Assembly (NCBI GenBank): GCA_030828165.1
Contig: JAURDA010000002.1
Span: 38,782 to 102,781 of the forward strand
Direction of reading: 5' to 3'
Length of the DNA: 64,000 nt
Source: Candidatus Poseidonia sp.
GTDB taxonomy: Archaea; Thermoplasmatota; Poseidoniia; Poseidoniales; Poseidoniaceae
Part shown: positions 34,452 through 43,500 of the stretch, one piece after another
Layout of the letters: each line of letters opens with the position of its first letter
Position numbering within the stretch: position 1 is the first letter of the stretch
The notes under the pieces: generated by a model
What the model saw: the letters and a program-made list of their open reading frames with translations, nothing else
Databases searched by the model: none
Told to the model about the DNA's origin: nothing
Made by a program: the position numbers and the translations under genes

Positions 34452-36983
34452 ATGGCTGAAAATTCACCCGACGCCTCCGCTCTCCCACACCAAAAAAAGG
34501 CGTGGTCTCAGCACGAATTGCTGGCCTCCATTCTCAGCGATCATCTCAACGTCCACGCCAGCGACGGGGGTCGATGGCCTTCGTGGTTCGTCTCAACTTC
34601 TTCCGATTCAATTCACGACGACGTGGTCTCGGTGAATCAGCATCTCGAGCGGCTTGGATGGATGGGGAAACTCACGCGTCATGAAGAGGGGTGGAAATTC
34701 ACGGTCTTCCCTCGTCCGGAGCGCCAATTCCCTCGCCTCAACACCTTGGTGGCGTTTTGGGGCCTGTCCTTGCTTACCCTCACCCTCGCCGGCAACCACT
34801 GGATGTCGTCCAGTCGTCCGGAAAACGGCTGGTTGCACCCTTCTTCGCTGGTTGACAGCATGCTGGGTTACGCCTTGCCGGTGCTGTCGGTCCTGTTCAT
34901 CGCATCGGTTGTTCAGCGGAAGGTTTGCGCACGGTACGGGGTCCGCAGCGGCCATCTCATGCCCGTGCCCGACTTCACCATCGCTCTGTACGCCTTGGGT
35001 CTTTTCCCCTCCTCTTGGCTGTTCTGGCCGTTTGGCCTTCTTTTGATTCCCACGTTGCCTCGCATGGATGCACGCCCTTGGCCGGACCGTGCTGCCCTCG
35101 GATTCTCTTCGCTTACGGTGCCGGTTGTCTTGGGAGTTGGAGGTGTCGGCCTGTTCTTGATGGGGTTGAGCAACACCCCCGAATACTTGGTTTCAAGTTC
35201 CATGCCGTTCATCACCGACCCCCCGGTCTTCCTCAGTCTGTTGGCGCTGGAAATCGCCGGTGCAGACGCTTGGGTCCGCCTCATTTGGGCGCATCCATGG
35301 GTGCATGCAGGCGGCATGCTGATGTTGTTTGCATGGATTTCCATCCTTCCAATTCCGACCCTCCCGGGCGGGCGTCTGTTGATTGCACGCATGGGTCTCT
35401 TGGAAGCGCGCAGTTCGAGCACGCAAAGCCTCATCGTGATCACCATGTTGTTTTGTGCCTACGTCTTTGGCGTGTTTTCCTCCTTTTCGCTCTGGTACCT
35501 CGTCTTCGCCCTTTTGCTGCCGTTGTTGTTTTTCTTCGGAACCGATCTCCGCATTCCGATGCTGCTGAACGAAACCACGGGCTTGAGCGAGCAAGACCAT
35601 CGGCGAATGGGCACCGTCCTCTTGCTGCTGTTTGTTTTCCTTCTTCCTGCGGCTCAACCCGTGGTTCATGACGAAGACTGGGATGCGCCGATGACCTTCG
35701 AAGTCGTTGAACCGGAGGTGGCTGTTCTTTTGGCCAACGGCTCATGGCATTCAAGCACCAAAGTGTCGTTCACGAACCCTTCTTCCATTCAACAACCCTA
35801 CGCCGTAAAAGCGGTGTTTGCGAGTGAACATCACGATTGGTCCATTCAATGGAACTGCGATGGAGAAGAGGGGTTGCGTCTCGACGGGCAGGGGTGCGGT
35901 TCACAACTTCTTCCGCAGCGCACCGCCTTTTTCTGGATGAATCTGACCTGGACAGGGGCGTTTGCCCCAACCGCTGCAGAGGGAAGTTACCTCGTTGCCA
36001 TCAACGGTGGGTACGAAGCGGTGCCCTTCACCGTTCGACCCGCCCTCGAGGTGGTCCCCTCCGAACGCTGGTACGACGAACTCGAAGGGGCCACGGCCCT
36101 GCGATGCATCGACCTCACCGGACGGTTGGTCAATTCTTCCTGGCTTGACATTGAAGTGCTCGGCCAGGAAATCGATGGCCTCCAAACCCCTCTTGTAACG
36201 CTTGATGAGGGGGTGGGACTGACCGACAACCGTTCTGAAGTGCCGGAACGGGTGTGTCTTTCGGGCCTTGACCCCTTGGTGTTTCAATCGGCCATGACCG
36301 GTTTGCGCTTGAACAACGATACGTTTGCGCCGTTGCTCCCAGAACGCCGCCCTCTGGTCGCCTTTGTTCCCTCGGATGGATGGACCGTGGTGGCTGATGG
36401 AGGGTCCCCTTGGGGTGCCCTGTTTGAGGACGGAGGCATCTTGCAAGGAAACGGAGAATCGTGCCCCATCAACGCCAGCATCAGCACACCGCCTCGACCG
36501 ATGGACGGGGACTGGGTCTGGGACACCTCGCTTCGGGCCTCGGGTTCGATTCCACTCGTCGAGTCTGGACAAAACCTGACCTTGCTTCTGACCGACGGAG
36601 ACAACGTCTCGATTTGCAACGATGCCTTTTCGCCGTACCCCAAAACCCGGTTTACCGTCGTCGAAGGGCCTGAATTGTTGGTTGAATGGATGGGAACCTT
36701 GACCAGGTTCTGGTCAACGCCGTGGGCCGTGGCTTCCAACGGGACCTTGTTGAACACCGGCATGGGTGAATTGAGTTTCACAAATCCAGGAACGGAACCC
36801 GTCCCGTTCCGACTGGCCCGCGAGGGGAGTTTGGGCGAGGACTGGCAACACAACTGGGACGGTCTCGCCCTCAATCCGGGCACCACCAACTTGTCGTTCG
36901 TCCCTCCGGCCACCCCGTTGTCGACGATGTGGGTGACCTACGAGTCGGGTTCGGTCGTCGTCCACTTGGCGAGTTATGCTTGA
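34452..36983 (+). CDS. site-2-protease-like membrane protein lacking catalytic motifs, with large ectodomain
   Basis: 843 residues from ATG 34452. Residues about 20-95 form a soluble N-terminal domain, residues about 100-395 hold roughly eight hydrophobic segments, and the remaining 450 residues are a beta-rich ectodomain with several cysteines. The membrane part follows the layout of M50 site-2 proteases: a segment ending CARYGVRSGHLMPVPDF where HExGH-AARxxGV would stand, then a proline-rich RMDARPWPDRAALGF loop, then HPWVHAGGMLMLFAWISILP followed by IPTLPGG where LDGG is usual. The zinc-binding HExxH and the Asp are absent, so it looks like a pseudo-protease. The match is by eye and is a hypothesis. 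It follows atpD and precedes panE by nine bases. Confidence 0.6.
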   Translation: MAENSPDASALPHQKKAWSQHELLASILSDHLNVHASDGGRWPSWFVSTSSDSIHDDVVSVNQHLERLGWMGKLTRHEEGWKFTVFPRPERQFPRLNTLVAFWGLSLLTLTLAGNHWMSSSRPENGWLHPSSLVDSMLGYALPVLSVLFIASVVQRKVCARYGVRSGHLMPVPDFTIALYALGLFPSSWLFWPFGLLLIPTLPRMDARPWPDRAALGFSSLTVPVVLGVGGVGLFLMGLSNTPEYLVSSSMPFITDPPVFLSLLALEIAGADAWVRLIWAHPWVHAGGMLMLFAWISILPIPTLPGGRLLIARMGLLEARSSSTQSLIVITMLFCAYVFGVFSSFSLWYLVFALLLPLLFFFGTDLRIPMLLNETTGLSEQDHRRMGTVLLLLFVFLLPAAQPVVHDEDWDAPMTFEVVEPEVAVLLANGSWHSSTKVSFTNPSSIQQPYAVKAVFASEHHDWSIQWNCDGEEGLRLDGQGCGSQLLPQRTAFFWMNLTWTGAFAPTAAEGSYLVAINGGYEAVPFTVRPALEVVPSERWYDELEGATALRCIDLTGRLVNSSWLDIEVLGQEIDGLQTPLVTLDEGVGLTDNRSEVPERVCLSGLDPLVFQSAMTGLRLNNDTFAPLLPERRPLVAFVPSDGWTVVADGGSPWGALFEDGGILQGNGESCPINASISTPPRPMDGDWVWDTSLRASGSIPLVESGQNLTLLLTDGDNVSICNDAFSPYPKTRFTVVEGPELLVEWMGTLTRFWSTPWAVASNGTLLNTGMGELSFTNPGTEPVPFRLAREGSLGEDWQHNWDGLALNPGTTNLSFVPPATPLSTMWVTYESGSVVVHLASYA

Positions 36984-36992
36984 GGTCCAACC

Positions 36993-37922
36993 ATGCGTAT
37001 TTCCATTCTCGGTCTTGGTGCGCTAGGTCGTGTGTTCGCTGCAAGCCTCGCACAGACCGAACACCAAGTTCACCTCCACGTTCGTGGAGAACGAGGGGCA
37101 CATGCGATGCTTGAGGGACTTGCCGTTGATGGGGGGCCGATGAACCACGTTCCAGCGGACCGATTCTTGTTCACGTGTGAAGAACTTGAACGCCCTCCAT
37201 CGTTTGACCAACGGTCTGACCTCGTGATTTTCGCAACGAAATCCTACACCATTCCCTCGTTGCTGGACGTCGCTTCTTCGCTTCTCAAACCCGACGGGGT
37301 GGCTCTTGCGTTGTCCAACGGTCTGGGCCATCCCGAAACCTTGGGAAGGGCCCTCGGGCCTCACCGGGTTGTTGCGGCAACCACCACCCACGGCGCATAC
37401 ATGGGGGCTGAAAACACGGTGGTCTGGGCGGGGAAGGGGGCCATCCAACTCGCTCGCACCCCCCTCGGACCGTCCTCTGAACGATTGGAGGCGATTTTCA
37501 CCGTCTTTGAGCGGGCGGGGCTTGCACCGTCCATGAACGAAGATGCGGCAACGATGCTTTGGAACAAAGTGCTGCTGAACCTCGCCATCAACCCGATTGC
37601 AGCCCTTGCCGGCCTTCAAAACGGCGAGTTGCTCGCTCCCGATCGTTTTGATACGTGCATGATGGTGTACAGAGAGGCGGTCCGTGTGGCCCGGATGGAG
37701 CGAATAACCGTCCCGGACGAGCAGGAGTTTGAGCACGCTCTTCGAGCGGTGTTGAACACGACCGCTGAAAATCAATGCAGCATGCTTCAAGACATGAAAG
37801 CCGGAAGGAAGACCGAAATTGATGCCTTGAACGGTGCATTGGTCGACCTTGCAGAGGCCCACGGCGTCTCCGTGCCCGTGAACCAATTGCTCGCCACGCT
37901 TATTCGGGCGTGCCATCCTTGA
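36993..37922 (+). CDS. panE: 2-dehydropantoate 2-reductase
   Basis: NADPH-dependent reduction of ketopantoate to pantoate for coenzyme A synthesis. 309 residues: Rossmann GLGALGRVF at the N-terminus, the catalytic Lys in MLWNKVLLNLAINPIAAL and the Glu-bearing SMLQDMKAGRKTEIDALNG. Nine bases after the preceding gene with GAGGT upstream. The last 23 bases overlap the convergent nadB. Confidence 0.93.
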   Translation: MRISILGLGALGRVFAASLAQTEHQVHLHVRGERGAHAMLEGLAVDGGPMNHVPADRFLFTCEELERPPSFDQRSDLVIFATKSYTIPSLLDVASSLLKPDGVALALSNGLGHPETLGRALGPHRVVAATTTHGAYMGAENTVVWAGKGAIQLARTPLGPSSERLEAIFTVFERAGLAPSMNEDAATMLWNKVLLNLAINPIAALAGLQNGELLAPDRFDTCMMVYREAVRVARMERITVPDEQEFEHALRAVLNTTAENQCSMLQDMKAGRKTEIDALNGALVDLAEAHGVSVPVNQLLATLIRACHP

Positions 37923-39537
37923 CCAGGTCCACGTTGAAGTGGAGGCCTCGGTTTTGATGTTGGTCGAGGGCGTCGGTGACGACGAGATGGCCGATGAGGG
38001 CTAGATTTCGCAATTCAACAATGGCACGGGACGGCAAGCTCCCTTTCCAAATCAATTCAATTTCCTTGTTGAGCAAGGCCAACCTGCGCTCCGCCCGTCT
38101 CAATCGTTGGTTTGAGCGGACGATGCCAACTTCTTGCGACATCGTGCTGACGAGACTTGCTCGGTCGTGAACGATCGGTGCGTGTTCCTTGAGCGCGTTC
38201 AGCCCGTCAGCTCGCCAAGGAGGATGCTGACCTTCGTAGGCTTCGGGAGGCTGGTCGATGAGGTGTTTCGCCACGCGATGGGCGTACACCACGGCCTCAA
38301 GCAAACTGTTCGATGCGAGCCGGTTGGCGCCGTGCATGCCGGTGCAGGCCACCTCGCCGATGGCGAAGAGGTGGGGCATGACGGCGCCGGTTTGACGAAC
38401 GTGGGCTCTGCCGATGGCGTCCACGCGGATACCTCCAACCATGTAGTGCGCAGCAGGGACGACCGGGATGGGGTCCACGCCCAATTCCAGTCGCTCTTTC
38501 GCCAACCTACCGGCGATGGTTGGGAATTTTCTGGCGAGGCCTTCCTTGTCAAGGTGAGAGGTGACAAGATACACGTGCCCCGTTCCGGTTGTTTTCATCT
38601 GTTGGTCAATGGCTCGGGCCACGATGTCCCGCGTGGCCATTGAACCCTCGGGCGAATGCTTGAGGGTAAACGAATACGGTTCGGGCGAGGGTTTGGCCTC
38701 TCCCTTGATTTCAGCCTCCTTCGTCGCCTCCTTCCATGCGGTAAGCCCGACGTTGTCCATCAAGACCCCCCCTTCGCCCCGAACGGCTTCCGAAATCAAG
38801 AACGGACGTTCTCGGCTCGACCAAAGCGCGGTGGGGTGGAATTGAATAAACGCGAGATTGTCCACGCAGGCACCTGCTCTATAGGCCATCGCCAAGCCGT
38901 CGCCGGTGGCTACACTCGGGTTGGTGGTTTGCCTCCAGAGTTGCCCAACCCCCCCCGTGGCGAGCACGACCGCATCCGCCTCAAGCGTCACCACCTCCTT
39001 GGTGAGTTGGTCCAAACACCAAACGCCTGCAACGCCGTGCTCAGGTTGACGATGATGGCGCTGAATCAAATCGATGGCAAGGGTGTTCGGCCTCAGGTGA
39101 ATCCGCTCGTGTCGCTCTGCATAGGAGGAGAGGGCGCGCTCAATTTCCCGGCCGGTTGCATCTTTGGCGTGCAGGATTCTTTTGCTGGAATGGCCCCCTT
39201 CTTTCACAAGAGAAAAATCGCCGTCGCTGTCTTTTTCGAAGCGAACGCCAAGTGCAATTAGATCTTGAATTCGCTCAGAGGCTTCCGAGATGATGCTCCG
39301 GACCACGGCTTCATCGCATTGTCCGTCGCCGCTTCTCAAGGTGTCTTGGACATGGGCCTCCATCGCTTCGGTGTTTGTTTTGTCCAAGATGGCGGCGATG
39401 CCGCCTTGGGCCCAGTTCGTTGAGGAATCCTTCGTGCGTTGTTTGGTGGCCACTGTGACCTCATGGCCGGCATCGGCCAACATCGACGCCGCAAATAAGC
39501 CAGCGATGCCGCTCCCGACGATGACCACATGCACCAT
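37900..39537 (-). CDS. nadB: L-aspartate oxidase
   Basis: FAD flavoprotein oxidising aspartate to iminoaspartate for quinolinate and NAD synthesis. 545 residues: dinucleotide fold VGSGIAGLFAA, the STNWAQGGIAA block, GGHSSKRILHAKDATG, FIQFHPTALW and the signature GANRLASNSLLEA. Succinate dehydrogenase flavoprotein is excluded by the spacing and these motifs. Single gene on this strand; no NadA or NadC in the window. Confidence 0.94.
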   Translation of the reverse strand: MVHVVIVGSGIAGLFAASMLADAGHEVTVATKQRTKDSSTNWAQGGIAAILDKTNTEAMEAHVQDTLRSGDGQCDEAVVRSIISEASERIQDLIALGVRFEKDSDGDFSLVKEGGHSSKRILHAKDATGREIERALSSYAERHERIHLRPNTLAIDLIQRHHRQPEHGVAGVWCLDQLTKEVVTLEADAVVLATGGVGQLWRQTTNPSVATGDGLAMAYRAGACVDNLAFIQFHPTALWSSRERPFLISEAVRGEGGVLMDNVGLTAWKEATKEAEIKGEAKPSPEPYSFTLKHSPEGSMATRDIVARAIDQQMKTTGTGHVYLVTSHLDKEGLARKFPTIAGRLAKERLELGVDPIPVVPAAHYMVGGIRVDAIGRAHVRQTGAVMPHLFAIGEVACTGMHGANRLASNSLLEAVVYAHRVAKHLIDQPPEAYEGQHPPWRADGLNALKEHAPIVHDRASLVSTMSQEVGIVRSNQRLRRAERRLALLNKEIELIWKGSLPSRAIVELRNLALIGHLVVTDALDQHQNRGLHFNVDLVKDGTPE

Positions 39538-39656
39538 GGACTCCCCTCGTTTCTGTCCTCGTGTCTCCCCTTCTTGACCGTGATGGCTTTTTCAGAAACG
39601 CTTTCATCTCAAAATCACTATGAAGCAGGGCGGGCTCGAGGAATCGAGGCCCACCG

Positions 39657-40427
39657 ATGGTGTTTGGATTATCGACCCGGAAAGTCATGACCGTGGTGGG
39701 TGCCGCGATTCTGCTTTTTGTGGTCGCAAACGTCCAATTTGGAGCGGTTGCCCCCCGGCTCATTGACGGTGCAGACGGGTACAAGCTCGACTCCTTGTTG
39801 ATGCTCGAACCCTCCTGCTCGCCCAGTGTGGTAGAGGCCGAACTCCGTGATACCGGGACGTCGTACTGCTTGGGCGAAACAGGGCAGTGGTCCGGTGCTG
39901 ACATTCTCATGTTCATGGAAGGCTTGTTTTTGTTCGTCTACGGCTTCGAATTGCCGCAGAACAAGGCTTGGGCAAAGCGATTGCGCAAAGCGGGCTTCGT
40001 CATGGGGAGCGTATTGGTGGGTTTGGCCGTTCTCGACCGCTTGGGTTGGCTGCCGACCTCCGCCAGTTCACAAGGCCTTGCTGACCTTGCGCCGATGCCG
40101 ATCGAGCCCTGGGTGATCCAAATTCTCTTTGCCGTCTTTGGGGCTTTGATGATTCGGGGGCCGAAATATTGGGAAGCCGAAGCCGTGGTTCAGACGCGTG
40201 AAAAATTGGAACGGCGCCGGGAGAAGGCGGGCCGGTTCAGGCTTTCGTTCTTCAACAAGGGCGTTCACAATCAGAAACACTTGGAGCGAACCGATCGGTC
40301 CCGTTTGATTAGCGGTGACAAGGATTTGGCCATGAAGCGGCGGCGGAGCAAGATATTGGTTATGGCGACCTGCCCGTACTGCCGTGGGGCAGGATGCAAA
40401 CATTGCAACGAACACGGCGTGTTTTGA
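39657..40427 (+). CDS. membrane protein with C-terminal zinc-knuckle tail
   Basis: 256 residues, family not recognised. Hydrophobic segments near residues 9-28, 77-95, 105-125 and 148-165, then a basic cytosolic region (about 170-235) ending in CPYCRGAGCKHC, a CxxC-x4-CxxC metal-binding knuckle resembling half of a DnaJ-type zinc finger. The gene is alone, with 119 bases to the divergent nadB and a hairpin shortly after its stop. Confidence 0.68.
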   Translation: MVFGLSTRKVMTVVGAAILLFVVANVQFGAVAPRLIDGADGYKLDSLLMLEPSCSPSVVEAELRDTGTSYCLGETGQWSGADILMFMEGLFLFVYGFELPQNKAWAKRLRKAGFVMGSVLVGLAVLDRLGWLPTSASSQGLADLAPMPIEPWVIQILFAVFGALMIRGPKYWEAEAVVQTREKLERRREKAGRFRLSFFNKGVHNQKHLERTDRSRLISGDKDLAMKRRRSKILVMATCPYCRGAGCKHCNEHGVF

Positions 40428-40436
40428 GCGCTGTTC

Positions 40437-40451
40437 GGCGTCGCTGACGCC
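40437..40451 (+). other. inverted repeat after the zinc-knuckle membrane gene
   Basis: GGCGTC-GCT-GACGCC is a perfect six-base stem with a three-base loop, ten bases after the stop codon at 40427. No T tract follows, so a terminator role is only possible, not demonstrated. Confidence 0.4.
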
Positions 40452-40492
40452 CTGTCCAAAACCGAGTGACTGAGGCTTGATTGTTCGCATTG

Positions 40493-40499
40493 TTTAAAT
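40493..40499 (+). promoter_or_regulatory. TATA-like box upstream of smc
   Basis: TTTAAAT is the only AT-rich hexamer-like element between the preceding gene and smc. Placed as an archaeal TATA box it predicts a transcription start about 25-30 bases later, near 40520-40528, at the edge of the palindrome 40527-40545. Confidence 0.5.
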
Positions 40500-40526
40500 C
40501 CTGTAAGAGACGGGTGTTCAGAATGT

Positions 40527-40545
40527 GGTGGAAGAATCTTCCACC
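40527..40545. promoter_or_regulatory. perfect 19-base palindrome between smc promoter and start codon
   Basis: GGTGGAAGAATCTTCCACC is a perfect nine-base inverted repeat about a single central base. It lies 15 bases before the smc ATG and just downstream of the TATA-like box, the position of an archaeal repressor operator or a 5' leader hairpin. No second copy was noticed in the window. Confidence 0.55.
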
Positions 40546-40560
40546 CGTTGGGGTATAGGG

Positions 40561-43500
40561 ATGTATCTGAAGTCACTCGAAATGCTGAATTTCAAATCCT
40601 TCAAGGGCGAAGTCACCGTTCCCCTTGACCGTGGTTTCACCGCCATCACCGGGCCAAACGGCTCGGGCAAATCGAATTGCGGGGACGCCATCCAGTTTGT
40701 TCTTGGACCAAAGTCCAACCGGGTGATTCGGGCCCAGAATTCCACCGACCTCATCTTCAACGGCGGGAAAAATTCCAAACCCGCTCGGGAGTGTTCGGTC
40801 ACCTTGGTCTTCGCCAATCCCGTGATGGCCAGCGGGCGCCGTCGCCTTCCGCTCGACAGCGAAGAAATACGAATGGCGCGCAGCATCCGCCTCACCGCCT
40901 CAAACAACCCCGTGACAACGTACCAGTTGAACGGTGAAGACAGCACACAGAAAGTGTTCCACCGATTGCTGGGCGCCGCCAACGCCCGCCCTGACGGATA
41001 CAACATCGTCTTGCAAGGGGACGTGACGAGCCTTGCCAAGATGACCGCCAACGAACGGCGAAAGGTGTTGGACAACGTCGCAGGGGTGACGTCGTACGAC
41101 GACGAAATCCGAAAAGCCTCCAAACAAAAGGACATGGTGGAAAGTTATCTTGAGCGCATCGGCTTGCTCGAAAAGGAACAACTTGAGCGCTTGTCCACGC
41201 TGGCCAAAGAGCGACATGTCGCCCAGAAAGCGAAGGAAGTAGCCGATGCCATCGCCATGACCAATGCGATGTTGCTCCAATCCCGTTACGCCACGCTGAA
41301 GAACGAACTTCAGTTCCATATCGACCAGCGCCAAACCTACCTTGACGAAAGTCAAAACCTCCTCGATGAACACAAAGAAACCGAAAAGGCGTTGTTGGTT
41401 CTCGACGACCAAATCGGTGAACTCCAAGCGGAGATCAACCGATTGACCGGAGGTGAAACCTCCGAACTCGGACAGGCCATTCAAGCCCTGCAGGTGGCGA
41501 TTGAACTCAACGCTGACCGCATTGCAGAAGCCACGAAGGAGGCGGAAGAAGAGGCTGAGGAAGCGATCGTTTGCGATAACGAACTCAACGAAGCAAACGC
41601 TGAATTGGAGGCCTTCAAAGCCAACCTTGCCGCTGCAAACGAAGCCCTTGAGGAGGCCTTGCTGGCCTTGAAGGAGGCGCAAGCCGAGGAGGATGAAGTC
41701 CGACTCGCGCTCGAATCCGCTGGCCAAAAGAACCAGGATTTGAGCAACGCTCTCACGGAAGCAGAAGCGCAACTTGAGCGCCACCAAGGGCATCGAAATC
41801 AAGCCCAGAGCGACGTTGACCGGCTCGCTGTCGAAGCGGACTTGCTGAGCCAACAACTGGCATCTGCACAAGAGGAAGAAGAGAACATCCGACTTGCTTT
41901 GGGTGAACTCGACATCAAACTGGAGCGCATGGAAGAAGACGCCCCTGAATTTGACCGAGAGGCGCTTGCAAAGGCGCTGCTTGATGCTCAGCGTACCGAA
42001 GCTCAACTCACTGAAGACCGAGGGCGCATCGAAGTCAAGCTCCGTGAAGCGGAGCGAGCGTTGAGTCTTGCCAAAGCGGAAATGGAACAAAAATCCGGCG
42101 CAAAGGGCCTCGCAGGGGGCGCCAGCGCCGTGCTCGCTGCACGGGACCGGCAAGAATTGACCGGCATCATCGGGACCATTGCAGAGTTGTGTGCTCCAAA
42201 AGATTCCACCCACGAGGTTGCGCTTGCGACGGCCATCGGTGCAGGCATGGCCTCGGTCGTCGTCGACACCGATGAAAACGCCGCCCAGGCCATCCGTTGG
42301 CTTGCCGAGAACAAAGCTGGGCGAGCCACCTTCCTTCCCCTCAACAAACTCAGCAGCACTCGGCCCGCAGGGCGTGCCGTCATCACTGCTCGGAAAGACG
42401 ACGTGTTGGGTTTTGCACACGAAATGTTGGATTTTGATCCACGCATTGAGGTCGCCGTTCGGTTTGCGCTCCGCAACACCTTGGTCGTTGACAACATGGC
42501 TGCGGCCCGCAGGCACATGGGCGGTATTCGATTGGTCACGCTCCGTGGCGATGTCGTCGAAGCCGGAGGCGCCATGGTTGGCGGTTCAAAACGGAAGATG
42601 TCGATTTCCTTTGGCGGTCGCATCCAAGGGGCTTCGGAGGTTGAAAAATACACGGCGCAAGTCGAGCAGTACACCCTTACGGAACAAACGGTCAACGAAG
42701 CCCTTCGAGAAGCGCGTGGTCGGCAACAAGATCTGCGCAACAAAATCAATTCGCTCGTTGACGATTCCCACGCCACCGGGGTTCGCAACCTTCAAGCCGA
42801 AAAGAAGCAGGTCATCTCAACTCAAAAACGAGCTCGAGAGGTCGCTCAAGGACTCGAATCAAAACTCGATGATGTTCGTCGCGATGCGCAGGATGCGCTA
42901 CGGGCATTGGATGCGGCAGAGCGCACGTTCCAGCACGCCATCGAAACGAAAGACGATGCCAAAGCCGCCCTCGAAGCGGCAAGCCCGGAGCACCTTCGTG
43001 ACCGCTTGCACAGTGCCAATTTGAAGCGGGTTGCCGCAACAGGCGAGCAGGAGAAAGCCCAGGAAACCTTGTCCAGCGGCGCCAACCACCAAGCCGTCCT
43101 TCAGCGCCGGGTGGACGACATCACAAAACGAGCCCAGACGCTGCTTGACAACAAAGAGGCGAGGTTGGAGCGAATCGACGAATTGGAGGCCACCCTGGCG
43201 TCGGATCGCATTGAATTGAAGGCCAAAAAAGACGAACAGGCGGTGTACCTTGAAGAGAATCAAGGGCTTGAACAAGAGCGCCAAGAACTCACGGACAGGC
43301 GAGCAACCCTCCGTGTTCGAAACGAAGAACGTCTGACGAAGGCCGAAAACCATCGGCGCCTCGCTCACGATTTGGGGCGAGTGATGGGTGAAAAAGAAGC
43401 GGAAATCCAAGCCATGGCCCAGGAGTTGATCGACGCTGGGCTTTCGCTTACCGACTTGCCGGAACACCTCGAGAACGTGGGTGAACTTGAACGCAAATTG

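Noticed and set aside
40900..42516. Minus-strand frame of 538 codons within smc
   Set aside because: Antisense to the SMC coiled coil and hinge, with low-complexity hydrophobic composition and no start signal.
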